Source: a bacterium (lineage in GTDB: Bacteria > Patescibacteriota > Minisyncoccia > Portnoybacterales > JAGGTM01). From it: a stretch of 37,410 bases of DNA. The translations under genes were made by a program, and so were the position numbers. This document shows, one piece after another, positions 16,109 to 24,380 of this stretch (position 1 is its first letter; each line of letters begins with the position of its first letter). The notes under the pieces were generated by a model. That model saw only the letters and a list, made by a program, of their open reading frames with translations, was not told the origin of the DNA and did not search any database. The DNA is taken from NCBI GenBank assembly GCA_021163745.1, contig JAGGTM010000058.1, forward strand, positions 1 through 37,410. The letters are read 5' to 3'.

Positions 16109-17971
16109 ATGGAGTTATTTAAAGGCCTTAATCCACAACAAAAAAAAGCGGTAAGTATTACAGAAGGACCGCTTTTAATCATTGCTGGAGCAGGGTCGGG
16201 CAAAACCCTTTGCCTTACCTATCGCATTGCTTATTTGATTCGAAAAGGCGTTTTACCTCAAAATATTTTGGCGGTTACTTTTACCAATAAAGCGGCGGGA
16301 GAGATGAAAAAAAGGGTTGCAGATTTGATAAAAGACATAAATCATTATAAGAGGATTCCCGTCATAGGAACATTTCATTCTGTTTGTTGTCGAATTTTAA
16401 GAAAAGAGGCAAATAAGATTGGATATAGGAAAGATTTTATTATTTACGACGAACGAGATCAGATTTCCTTAATTAAAAGAATAATGAAAGATTTACATAT
16501 CAGCGATGAACAGTTTAAGCCAAACTCAGTCAAGTCTGCCATTTCTTATGCAAAAGATGAATTAATTGATAAAGATAACTATTTTAATCAAGCAACAGAA
16601 TATTTTACAAAAACCGTAGCAAAAATTTATTTGGAATATCAAAATAGATTAAAAGAGTTAAATGCGCTAGATTTTGATGATTTGATTTTTTATACAGTGG
16701 ATATCTTTGATAGACACCCGGATGTCCTGAAAAGATATCAAGATATGTGGCAATATATTTTGGTAGATGAATATCAAGATGTAAATACCGCTCAATATAC
16801 GCTAGTTAACCTATTGGCGAAGAGATATAGAAATTTGTGTGTAATAGGAGATCCCGATCAGTGTATTTATCAATGGAGGAATGCCGATTTTAGAAACATT
16901 TTGAATTTCGAAAGAGATTACCCGGAAGCAAAAGTCGTTGTTTTAGAGCAAAATTATAGGTCTACGCAGAATATTTTAGATGCTGGTCATTATATTATTA
17001 TAAAAAACACGAGAAGAAAGCCGAAAAAATTATGGACAGATAATCCACGAGGAGAAAGAATTTCCGTAATTCAGGTTCAGGATGAGAAGCAAGAAGGAGA
17101 GTTTATCGTTAATGAAATAAACTCTCTGCCATTTGAACTTAAAGATTTTGTGGTTTTGTACAGAACAAATGCACAATCTAGGGCAGTGGAAGAAGCGTTT
17201 TTAAAGGCAAATATTCCCTACAAAATAATCGGGGCAGTAAGATTTTACGAGAGAAGAGAGATAAAAGATATTTTGGCGTATTTAAAACTGATTGTCAATC
17301 CCTCTGATTGGGTATCTATGGAAAGAATTATAAATGTCCCTCCAAGGGGTATTGGAAAGATTACATTGGGAAAAATCAAAAACTTAGATGAAAAAGTTAA
17401 GGCGTATACACCATTTTTAAACTTTAATAAATTAATGGATAATTTAAGGGAGGCGAGCAAAAGGATGCCTGTGAGTAAATTGATGGAGTTTTTAATAGAG
17501 AAAATAAATTACAGAAATTATATAGACGATAAAACAGAAGAAGGAGAAAGAAGGTGGGAAAATATAAAGGAACTTTTTACTGTTGCCTTGAGGTATGATT
17601 CTATGACTCCGCCATTAGGGCTTTTGCGTTTTTTGGAGGAAGTTTCTATTATATCCTCCAACGATGAAGTGGAAACAGAGAAGAATTTGGTTAATTTAAT
17701 GACTTTGCATTGCGCCAAGGGCTTGGAGTTTCCGGTAGTATTTATTGTGGGCATGGAGGAAGGGATATTTCCTCATTCAAGAGCAATGTTAAGCCAAGAG
17801 GAAATGGAAGAAGAGAGAAGGTTGTGTTATGTGGGAATTACTAGAGCAAAGCAGAAATTATACATTGTATTTGCGAGAAAAAGAAATCTATACGGAAAAA
17901 CAGCCATAAATCCTCCCTCCAGATTTCTTCTTGATTTGCCGAAGAAATTGGTAGATTATCAAATATTATAA
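16109..17971 (+). CDS. pcrA: UvrD/PcrA-type superfamily 1 DNA helicase
   Basis: ATP-dependent 3'-5' DNA helicase for repair and replication-fork maintenance. The 620 residues carry the SF1A motifs: Q-motif GLNPQQKKAV, Walker A GAGSGKT (27-33), TFTNKAAGEMKKR, TFHS, Walker B VDEYQDVN (about 219-226), GDPDQCIYQWRNAD, EQNYRST, LMTLHCAKGLEFPVVF and YVGITRAKQKLY. It is about 100 residues shorter than typical PcrA and lacks the long C-terminal tail that contacts RNA polymerase in PcrA/UvrD. PcrA versus UvrD cannot be separated. holA starts two bases after its stop. Confidence 0.95.
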   Translation: MELFKGLNPQQKKAVSITEGPLLIIAGAGSGKTLCLTYRIAYLIRKGVLPQNILAVTFTNKAAGEMKKRVADLIKDINHYKRIPVIGTFHSVCCRILRKEANKIGYRKDFIIYDERDQISLIKRIMKDLHISDEQFKPNSVKSAISYAKDELIDKDNYFNQATEYFTKTVAKIYLEYQNRLKELNALDFDDLIFYTVDIFDRHPDVLKRYQDMWQYILVDEYQDVNTAQYTLVNLLAKRYRNLCVIGDPDQCIYQWRNADFRNILNFERDYPEAKVVVLEQNYRSTQNILDAGHYIIIKNTRRKPKKLWTDNPRGERISVIQVQDEKQEGEFIVNEINSLPFELKDFVVLYRTNAQSRAVEEAFLKANIPYKIIGAVRFYERREIKDILAYLKLIVNPSDWVSMERIINVPPRGIGKITLGKIKNLDEKVKAYTPFLNFNKLMDNLREASKRMPVSKLMEFLIEKINYRNYIDDKTEEGERRWENIKELFTVALRYDSMTPPLGLLRFLEEVSIISSNDEVETEKNLVNLMTLHCAKGLEFPVVFIVGMEEGIFPHSRAMLSQEEMEEERRLCYVGITRAKQKLYIVFARKRNLYGKTAINPPSRFLLDLPKKLVDYQIL

Positions 17972-17973
17972 TT

Positions 17974-18906
17974 ATGATTATTCTTCTTTACGGTAAAGAC
18001 ACTTATAGATCTAGTCAAAAATTAAAAGAAATCATAAAAAAATACAGAGAAAGTGGCAAAACCGGTATTGATTTTGCGGTTTTTAATTTGCCTGATATAG
18101 ATAAGGTAAAATCAAAAATACAATCAATTTCTATGTTTGATGAAAAGAAATTGATTGTGTTAAAAGATATTTTTGAAAATAATGATTTCTTAAAAGAATT
18201 TTTTAAGTATGCGTCAGAATACAAACTCAAAGAAAAGAACAATGTTATTGTGGTAATTTACGAAAAAGATGATATAAAACTAAAACAAGAGATAAAAAAT
18301 CAGGTAAATATGTATCAACAATTTAATCCTTTATCCGAATTTTCTTTGGTTAGATGGATTATAAATGAAGTTCGCAAGAGAAATGGGGCTATTTCTGAAT
18401 TCTCTGCCCAAAAACTCGCCTATATTTTAGGAAATGACTTATGGAGGGTTTCTAATGAAATAGATAAACTTATTTCTTATAAAAATGGAGAAGTTATTAC
18501 AGAAAAAGATATTGATTCTTTAATATCAAGAAAAATTGAAGCAGATATTTTCAAAACAATTGATGCAATTGCGGTAAGAGACAGAAAAACTGCCGTAAGA
18601 TTAATTCACAACCATTTATTTCGCGGAGAGAAGGAAGTTTATTTATTATCTATGCTTACATTTCAGGTGAGAAATTTAATCAAAATAAAGGATTTACAAG
18701 AAAAAGGGGTTCCTTATTACAATTTACACAAGAGAACTAATCTTCACCCTTATGTGGTTAAAAAATTAACGGGATACTCGAATAAGTTTGATTTAAATGA
18801 ATTGAGATACATCTATAAAAAAATTTTAGAGACAGAAATAAAGATAAAAACGGGAAAAATAAACCCAAGAGTGGCTTTGGATTTGTTGATAAATACTATA
18901 ATTTAA
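17974..18906 (+). CDS. holA: DNA polymerase III delta subunit
   Basis: The clamp-loader subunit that opens the beta sliding clamp. The 310 residues show HolA features: N-terminal IILLYGKDTYRSSQKLKEI (degenerate P-loop region without a functional Walker A), SMFDEKKLIVLKDI, the C-terminal part of the AAA+ region (LAYILGNDLWRVSNEIDKL), and the collar domain (EVYLLSMLTFQVRNLIKIKDL, then LHPYVVKKLT). HolA normally sits near comEC or rpsT; here it directly follows the helicase (two-base gap), so the operon pairs repair and replication functions. Confidence 0.9.
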   Translation: MIILLYGKDTYRSSQKLKEIIKKYRESGKTGIDFAVFNLPDIDKVKSKIQSISMFDEKKLIVLKDIFENNDFLKEFFKYASEYKLKEKNNVIVVIYEKDDIKLKQEIKNQVNMYQQFNPLSEFSLVRWIINEVRKRNGAISEFSAQKLAYILGNDLWRVSNEIDKLISYKNGEVITEKDIDSLISRKIEADIFKTIDAIAVRDRKTAVRLIHNHLFRGEKEVYLLSMLTFQVRNLIKIKDLQEKGVPYYNLHKRTNLHPYVVKKLTGYSNKFDLNELRYIYKKILETEIKIKTGKINPRVALDLLINTII

Positions 18907-18946
18907 GTGCAAAGTTCAAAGCGCAAAGCGCAAAGTGCAAAGCTAA

Positions 18947-19041
18947 AGCGTAAAGCTTAAAGCTATTTCAAAAATTATTCCAAATTATTCCAAAGTGCTC
19001 CAAATTATTCCAAATCAATATCAAAATCCAAAATTCAAAAT
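18947..19041 (+). repeat. 95-base dispersed repeat, copy 1
   Basis: Starts AGCGTAAAGCTTAAAGCTA and contains several ATT(A/G)TTCCAAA units. It aligns without gaps to 26721-26815 with 7 mismatches counted by eye (about 93% identity). Confidence 0.8.
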
Positions 19042-19194
19042 TAATTTTAGCGCAAAGCGCAAAAGTAATTAAGTCCTAAATTCAAAATCCTAAATTCTAA
19101 ACAAATCCAAATGGCCAAAATCCAAAACTCAAAACAAAGATTTAAAAAAATTAAAGTTTTGAATTTTGAACATTTGAATTTTGGTCATTGCCTG

Positions 19195-19259
19195 CCCGCC
19201 TAAGTTTTACCCGCCCGCCCAAATTTCGAAGAAATTTGGGCGGGTAAAATTTAGGCGGG
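19195..19259. repeat. Nested hairpin: one CCCGCC-AA element inside another
   Basis: The outer arms 19195-19209 (CCCGCCTAAGTTTTA) and 19245-19259 pair over 15 bp. The loop holds a second, related hairpin, CCCGCCCAAATTTC (19214-19227) with 19231-19244, loop GAA. The arrangement looks like a repeat inserted into the loop of a family member. Confidence 0.7.
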
Positions 19260-19331
19260 TAAAAATTTCGGATTTCGAATTTCGGATTTTTCTCTGTTTT
19301 ATTTAGATTTGACATTTGAGATAGGATTTGC

Positions 19332-19433
19332 CGCCCAGCCCTACCTTTGGAACAAAGGTAGGGCTGGGCGAGCCTCGCTCCTTTGGAGCGGGCCGCCCAG
19401 TTTTACTGGGCGAGCCTTGCTCCTTTGGAGCGG
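19332..19433. repeat. GC-rich hairpins with GCTCC-ttt-GGAGC tail, copies 2 and 3
   Basis: Copy 2: CGCCCAGCCCTACCTTTG (19332-19349) pairs perfectly over 18 bp with 19353-19370, loop GAA, followed by GCTCC-ttt-GGAGC. Copy 3: CGCCCAGT (19394-19401) pairs with ACTGGGCG (19405-19412), followed by the same tail. Copies 1 (6720) and 2 differ by paired changes that keep the stem. Confidence 0.75.
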
Positions 19434-19474
19434 GACATTTGATATTTGAGATTTGACATTTGAATTTTTATTGG

Positions 19475-19504
19475 TTGCCTTTTGTGTTCCAATTAGTTTA
19501 TAAT
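19475..19504 (+). promoter_or_regulatory. Promoter of ileS
   Basis: TTGCCT (19475-19480), 18 bases, TATAAT (19499-19504). The predicted start near 19511 gives a leader of about 4 bases; there is no T-box or other riboswitch. Confidence 0.55.
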
Positions 19505-19514
19505 AAAATTATAT

Positions 19515-22487
19515 ATGAATCTTCCAAAAATAGAGCAAAAAATATTAAGATTTTGGCAAAGGGAAAAGATTTTTCAGAAAAGTTTAGAGAACAGAAAAAA
19601 ATGTTCTAGGTTTGTTTTTTACGAAGGACCTCCTTATGCTAATGGCAAACCAGGGATTCATCACTTATTAGCAAGAGCATTTAAAGATATTATTTTGAGA
19701 TATAAGACAATGAGAGGATTTTATGTAGAAAGAAAAGCAGGCTGGGATACGCATGGTCTTCCTACAGAAATGGAGGCGGAAAAGAAATTAGGAATAAGAA
19801 CAAAAAAAGATATAGAAAAAATCGGTATAGATAAATTTATAAAAACCTGCAGAGAGAGTGTATTTACCTATAAAAAAGAATGGGAGAATTTTACCAAAAG
19901 AATAGGTTATTGGATAGATTTAGAGAATTCTTATATTACCTGTTCTAATGAATATATTGAGTCAGTGTGGTGGATTTTAAAGCAAATTTGGGAAAGAGGT
20001 TTGTTGTATCAGGATTATAAGGTGGTACCATATTGTCCTCGCTGTGGAACTTCTTTGTCTTCTCATGAAGTTGCCCAAGGATACAAGAAAGTTGCCGAAC
20101 CAGCAATTTTTTTAAAGTTTAAGGTTAAAGATATCAAAGGTTTAGAAGCAGATATTGAGCAAAAGGATTTGAAAATTCCTACATATTTTTTGGTTTGGAC
20201 TACTACCCCTTGGACTCTTCCCGGAAATGTAGCATTAGCAGTTAATCCAAATTTTTCATATGTGATAATAAAACTCAGAACTGAAGATGAGGACGAGAAA
20301 TTAATATTGAATAAAGAAAGACTGGGAGTAATAGATCAGAAATACCAGATAATCAAAGAAATAAACGGGAGAGATTTACTAGGATTAAAATACGAACCTA
20401 TTTACAGGGCGTCTGGTGTTTTCGATAAAAGTATTTACAAAGTTATAGATGGGGATTTTGTTTCGTCTGACGAAGGAACAGGAATAGTCCATATTGCGCC
20501 TGCTTTTGGGGAGGAGGATATGAAAGTTATAAAAGCTCAGGATAGTCCTTTTCCGATTTTATTAACCGTAGATGGAAGCGGAAAAATGAGAACTCCAGGA
20601 TACAAATGGAATAACATGTTTGTAAAAGACGCTGATAATGAAATTATTGCTGATCTTAAGTATAGAAATTTACTCTATAAAAAAGAAATTTATCATCACG
20701 ACTATCCGTTTTGCTGGCGGTGCGATACTCCTTTGATTTATTATGCTAAAACATCTTGGTTTATTAAGATAACCTCGGTTAAGAAGCAATTGATTTCCAA
20801 CAACAAAAAGATTAACTGGATTCCCGATTATCTTAAATATGGAAGATTTGGAGAGTGGCTTAGGGATGTAAAAGATTGGAATTTGTCTAGAGAAAGATTT
20901 TGGGGCACCCCGCTTCCGGTTTGGCAGTGTCAAAAATGCAATAATATAATAGTAATTGACTCAATTAATGAACTAGAAGAGTTAAGTGATAAGAAAGTTA
21001 AAGATTTACATCGGCCATATATAGACAGAATTACTTTTCGGTGCAATAAATGTGGGGGAGCTATGAAAAGAGTAGATGAGGTGATAGATTGCTGGTTTGA
21101 TTCTGGAAGTATGCCATTTGCTCAAGCTCACTTTCCGTTTGCCTTCGCCCGAGCCCAAAGACCAAAATCCAAAGCTCAAAATTTAGAAAAATTAATTAAA
21201 AAACTTAATTTTCCAGCTGATTTCATTTGCGAAGGCATTGATCAGACCCGAGGGTGGTTCTATACTCTATTAGCAGTTTCTACTTTATTGGACCTAGGCC
21301 CATGCTATAAAAATGTAATTTCTCACGGCATTGTTTTAGACGCGAACGGCCAGAAAATGTCTAAATCCAGAGGCAATATAATAATACCGGAGGAGATAAT
21401 TGAAAAATATGGAGCAGATACAGCAAGGTTTTACTTTTATACTATAAATTCAGTGGGAGAGCCGAAAAGATTTGATTTCAAAGATATAGAGGACCTCTAT
21501 AGAAGGTTTTTTGCAACTTTATGGAATACATACATCTTTTTTTCAACCTATGCTGAGAAAGACATAAGCCCCAAGCCCAGAATCCAAAATTTATGTTTAT
21601 TGGACAAATGGATAATTTCGCGTTTGCATAATTTGAACTATAAAGTTATAAGAAATTTAGAGAAGTATGATGTAGTTTCTTCTGCAAGATTGATAAAAGA
21701 ATTTGTAGAAGAGTTATCTAACTGGTACGTACGACGTTCAAGAAGGAGGTTTCAGAAGCCGAATTCAAAGAAAGAAAAAAATCAAGCAAGTCAGATCTTG
21801 TATTATGTGCTTTTAAATTTAACTAAATTATTAGCTCCGTTTTGTCCATTTATTAGTGAGCAATTATACCGAGATTTAACCAAGATAATAAGTCGAAGCA
21901 GTTTTGCAACAATCGCGGAGCTTCGCCTCGCTATTCCGGAGTCCGTCCATCTTTGTGATTATCCTAAGCCAGATAAGAGATTAATAAATCCGAGACTGGA
22001 AAAGCAGATGCGAAAGGTGAGAGAAATTACGAAACAAGCATTAGCCCAAAGGGCTAAGACAGGAATTAAAGTGAGACAACCCTTAAATGAATTGAGAATT
22101 AAGAATCATGAATTAAGAAGAGAAAAAGAATTATTAGAATTAATCAAAGAAGAGGTTAATGTTAAAAAAGTAAGTTTTGGAAATGAACTAATGTTAGATA
22201 CTAAAATTACCCCAGAATTAAAAGAGGAGGGGATAGTAAGAGAAATAATAAGACAAATCCAGCAGATGAGAAAAGATGGAGGATTAAATCCAAGGCAGAA
22301 AATTTATCTTAGATATAGCGGAAGAGAGTTTATTTCAGGCATAATAGAAAAATGGAAAAAGTTTATTAAGCAAGAAACAAATATATTTAAATTAGAACAA
22401 GCATCCAAAAGAAGAGAAAGATTTTTAGCAGAAAAGGAATTTAGTATTGAGAAGGAAAATCTTTGGATAGGCATAAAAAAGCGTTGA
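19515..22487 (+). CDS. ileS: Isoleucine--tRNA ligase
   Basis: Class I aminoacyl-tRNA synthetase charging tRNA-Ile. 990 residues. The HIGH region reads PPYANGKPGIHH (39-50), with GIHH in the HIGH position; KMSKS is intact at 614-618. GWDTHGLPTE, TTTPWTLPGN (editing domain) and CEGIDQTRGWFYTLL are conserved. Zinc-type cysteine pairs are present (CPRCG, CWRCD, CQKC, CNKCG). Three surface stretches look like low-complexity or repeat-derived in-frame insertions: FARAQRPKSKAQN (about 544-556), a segment near 790-810 ending AELRLAIPES, and ELRIKNHELRREKE (about 859-872). The enzyme otherwise appears complete. yvcK follows after 12 bases. Confidence 0.96.
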   Translation: MNLPKIEQKILRFWQREKIFQKSLENRKKCSRFVFYEGPPYANGKPGIHHLLARAFKDIILRYKTMRGFYVERKAGWDTHGLPTEMEAEKKLGIRTKKDIEKIGIDKFIKTCRESVFTYKKEWENFTKRIGYWIDLENSYITCSNEYIESVWWILKQIWERGLLYQDYKVVPYCPRCGTSLSSHEVAQGYKKVAEPAIFLKFKVKDIKGLEADIEQKDLKIPTYFLVWTTTPWTLPGNVALAVNPNFSYVIIKLRTEDEDEKLILNKERLGVIDQKYQIIKEINGRDLLGLKYEPIYRASGVFDKSIYKVIDGDFVSSDEGTGIVHIAPAFGEEDMKVIKAQDSPFPILLTVDGSGKMRTPGYKWNNMFVKDADNEIIADLKYRNLLYKKEIYHHDYPFCWRCDTPLIYYAKTSWFIKITSVKKQLISNNKKINWIPDYLKYGRFGEWLRDVKDWNLSRERFWGTPLPVWQCQKCNNIIVIDSINELEELSDKKVKDLHRPYIDRITFRCNKCGGAMKRVDEVIDCWFDSGSMPFAQAHFPFAFARAQRPKSKAQNLEKLIKKLNFPADFICEGIDQTRGWFYTLLAVSTLLDLGPCYKNVISHGIVLDANGQKMSKSRGNIIIPEEIIEKYGADTARFYFYTINSVGEPKRFDFKDIEDLYRRFFATLWNTYIFFSTYAEKDISPKPRIQNLCLLDKWIISRLHNLNYKVIRNLEKYDVVSSARLIKEFVEELSNWYVRRSRRRFQKPNSKKEKNQASQILYYVLLNLTKLLAPFCPFISEQLYRDLTKIISRSSFATIAELRLAIPESVHLCDYPKPDKRLINPRLEKQMRKVREITKQALAQRAKTGIKVRQPLNELRIKNHELRREKELLELIKEEVNVKKVSFGNELMLDTKITPELKEEGIVREIIRQIQQMRKDGGLNPRQKIYLRYSGREFISGIIEKWKKFIKQETNIFKLEQASKRRERFLAEKEFSIEKENLWIGIKKR

Positions 22488-22499
22488 AATTGACAAATA

Positions 22500-23489
22500 A
22501 TGAAAGCAAGGAAAACCATTGTTACTATCGGCGGTGGAACTGGTCAATTTACGGTCTTGTCCGGTTTAAAAGAATTTAGAAAAAAATTCAATTTTTCATT
22601 GAAAGCAATTGTTTCTATGGCTGATGATGGTGGCTCTACTGGACGCTTAAGAGATGAGCTGGGAGTTTTACCTCCTGGAGATATCAGGCAATGTTTGGTA
22701 GCTCTTTCGGAGTCCTCTCTCACAATGAGAAAACTTTTTAATTGGAGATTCAAAAGAGGAAGTTTAGCAGGTCATAGCTTAGGAAATTTATTTCTTTCGG
22801 CATTAGAAGGAATGACCGGAAGTTTAGAAAAAGCAATTGAAGAGATTAGTTCGGTTTTTAGGATTCAAGGAGAAGTAATTCCAGTAACTTTAGAAAAAAT
22901 TGATCTTGTTGCAGAATTAAATAATTCTCAGATAATTTACGGCGAACATAATATTAATACTTCTAAAAAAATTAAAAAAGTGGGAATTAAAAAACTTTGT
23001 CTTTCTCATCCTGCAAGAGTAAATCCAAAAGCAAAAGAGGCAATTGAAAAAGCAGATTTAATTGTTATTGGCCCAGGAAACCTTTATTGTTCTTTAATTC
23101 CAAATTTTTTAGTTAAAGGGATTGTTGAAAGTTTAGAGGAATCTCCGGCTAAAAAAATTTTAGTAGTTAATTTAATGAACAAAATTGGTCATACTGATGG
23201 TTTTTTTATTGATGATTATTTAAAAATAATTGAAAAATATACTTTTTCAAGAATGATTGATATTGTGATTTATAATCGAAAAAGACCGTCACCATTGCTT
23301 TTGGAAAAATACAAAAAAGAAGGCAAACCTCCAAAGTTTAGAAAAGTTAATGGAATTTCCGCTAAATTTTATGGATTTAATCTTCTTTCTGGGGAAATTT
23401 ATCAAAAAGATTCCGCAGATTCCATTGCAAGAAGCTTTGTCCGTCATGATCCAAAAAAGTTAGTCCAAGCAATTTTAAAATTTTTATAA
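22500..23489 (+). CDS. yvcK: YvcK/CofD-like gluconeogenesis factor
   Basis: 329 residues of the YvcK branch of the CofD-like family. Motifs: TIGGGTGQFTVLSGLKE near the start, VSMADDGGSTGRLRDELGVLPPGDIRQCLVAL, GHSLGNLFLSAL, IVIGPGNLYCSLIPN and NLMNKIGHTDGF. In Bacillus and mycobacteria YvcK binds UDP-sugars and is needed for normal cell-wall synthesis and growth on gluconeogenic carbon sources. It lies 12 bases after ileS and is likely co-transcribed. A link to GlmS and wall metabolism is plausible but inferred. Confidence 0.92.
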   Translation: MKARKTIVTIGGGTGQFTVLSGLKEFRKKFNFSLKAIVSMADDGGSTGRLRDELGVLPPGDIRQCLVALSESSLTMRKLFNWRFKRGSLAGHSLGNLFLSALEGMTGSLEKAIEEISSVFRIQGEVIPVTLEKIDLVAELNNSQIIYGEHNINTSKKIKKVGIKKLCLSHPARVNPKAKEAIEKADLIVIGPGNLYCSLIPNFLVKGIVESLEESPAKKILVVNLMNKIGHTDGFFIDDYLKIIEKYTFSRMIDIVIYNRKRPSPLLLEKYKKEGKPPKFRKVNGISAKFYGFNLLSGEIYQKDSADSIARSFVRHDPKKLVQAILKFL

Positions 23490-23693
23490 TGATTTTTTGG
23501 GCTTTGGTAATTCCTTTTCTAAAAAATTGACTTTTTAATTTAGATAATGTTAACTTTTTGGAATTGAAAGATAAAAGGAGCTAATTACTAAAAAACTTAC
23601 TTTAGAGACAGAGATTTATATTAATCAGATGGCTCAAAGAAATTGATGATCAAAAAACTGAATTTTTACTTTATTTTAAAATTTGATATTATT

Positions 23694-23725
23694 AAATAGC
23701 ATATGCTATGACATATGCTATTTTT
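23694..23725 (+). terminator. Intrinsic terminator after ileS-yvcK
   Basis: AAATAGCATATG (23694-23705) pairs perfectly with CATATGCTATTT (23712-23723), loop CTATGA, continuing into T. The spacer 23490-23693 before it contains no convincing gene. Confidence 0.75.
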
Positions 23726-23764
23726 AAGTTTTCCATCACACTTTTTAGTAAAAAATCTAAAATA

Positions 23765-23793
23765 TTGACAAATTATAAATAAGGGGATAGAAT
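23765..23793 (+). promoter_or_regulatory. Promoter of khpA
   Basis: TTGACA (23765-23770), 17 bases, TAGAAT (23788-23793). The predicted start near 23800 leaves about 88 bases to the ATG at 23888, one of the longer leaders here. Confidence 0.7.
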
Positions 23794-23887
23794 AAACTAT
23801 AGAAAAGGTCGAATTGTCTGATTTAAATTGGAGAAGAATTTACCCGTGAATAATCTTATTTGCGGGAGAAATTCAGAGCAAACAGAT

Positions 23888-24235
23888 ATGGCTAAGTTAC
23901 CTGTTGACCAAGAATTTCTGGAGTTCACTGTTAAGGCAATTGTAGATCATCCGGATGATGTCGAAATTACCCGAACAGTGGACGAAATGGGAGTGTTGTT
24001 AAGCGTAAAGGTGAACCCCGAAGATATGGGAAAGTTAGTCGGAAGACAGGGTTCAACCGCAAGGGCTATTCGAACTTTATTGCGAGTAATTGGACTAAAG
24101 AACCGTGCTCGCATTAATTTCAAAATAGAGGAGCCCGAAGGAGGAAGAAAAAGAACTCCAGAAACAAGCTCTACTGAATCTGCATCATCTAATGATAAGG
24201 ATGTAGATAAAGTAGTAGACGAATTAAAGTTATAA
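23888..24235 (+). CDS. khpA: KhpA-type KH-domain RNA-binding protein
   Basis: 115 residues from ATG 23888. The frame opens further upstream and could start at TTG 23828 or GTG 23846, but family members begin just before (D)QEFLEFTVKAIVDHPDDV. The single KH domain includes the GxxG loop in GKLVGRQGSTARAIRTLLR. A hydrophilic Ser/Thr/Asp-rich tail follows. KhpA binds many RNAs and, with KhpB, affects cell division and elongation in Gram-positives. As in many bacteria it sits just upstream of trmD, here separated by a folded repeat and a terminator. rpsP, the usual left neighbour, is absent. Confidence 0.88.
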   Translation: MAKLPVDQEFLEFTVKAIVDHPDDVEITRTVDEMGVLLSVKVNPEDMGKLVGRQGSTARAIRTLLRVIGLKNRARINFKIEEPEGGRKRTPETSSTESASSNDKDVDKVVDELKL

Positions 24236-24236
24236 T

Positions 24237-24316
24237 TTTATCCCACACTACGGTCTAACCTCGCACTAGGACCATAAAGTCCTGATACAAGACAAACAGC
24301 CGTGGTGTAGGGTTTA
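24237..24316. repeat. Palindromic intergenic element, copy D (branched)
   Basis: TTTATCCCACACTACGG pairs with CCGTGGTGTAGGGTTTA (24300-24316) with one G-T pair and one bulge. The loop carries an extra hairpin AGGAC-cataaa-GTCCT (24268-24283). The right arm nearly repeats the stem of copy E. A terminator follows directly. Confidence 0.65.
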
Positions 24317-24324
24317 CGAGACGG

Positions 24325-24360
24325 AAAAGCCACGCTAAAATATTAGTGTGGTTTTTCTTT
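24325..24360 (+). terminator. Intrinsic terminator between khpA and trmD
   Basis: CCACGCTAA pairs with TTAGTGTGG (9 bp with one G-T) around a short A/T loop, followed by TTTTTCTTTT. The trmD ATG at 24381 begins about 20 bases later, so trmD needs its own promoter. Confidence 0.8.
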
Positions 24361-24380
24361 TCTGTACGCTTTCTAAATAT

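Larger units (their letters stand above)
18907..19474. repeat. Repeat-filled spacer before ileS
   Basis: About 600 bases without a gene. 18907-18960 is tandem-like GCG(C/T)AAAGC/TTAAAGC units. 18947-19041 is one copy of a 95-base repeat. 19042-19190 is degenerate (T)CCAAAAT / TTCAAAAT / TTTGAATTTTG text. 19195-19259 is a nested hairpin, and 19332-19433 holds two GC-rich hairpins with GGAGC tails. No conserved ORF was seen. The ileS promoter lies at the right edge. Confidence 0.7.

Noticed and set aside
18907..19190. CRISPR-like short repeats
   Set aside because: The units are irregular, contiguous and of variable length, without unique spacers; no cas genes in the window.
23575..23646. AAGGAG followed by a short frame reading KKLTLETEIYINQMAQRN
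   Set aside because: There is no suitable start codon and the frame is very short; it could be a gene remnant but cannot be supported.
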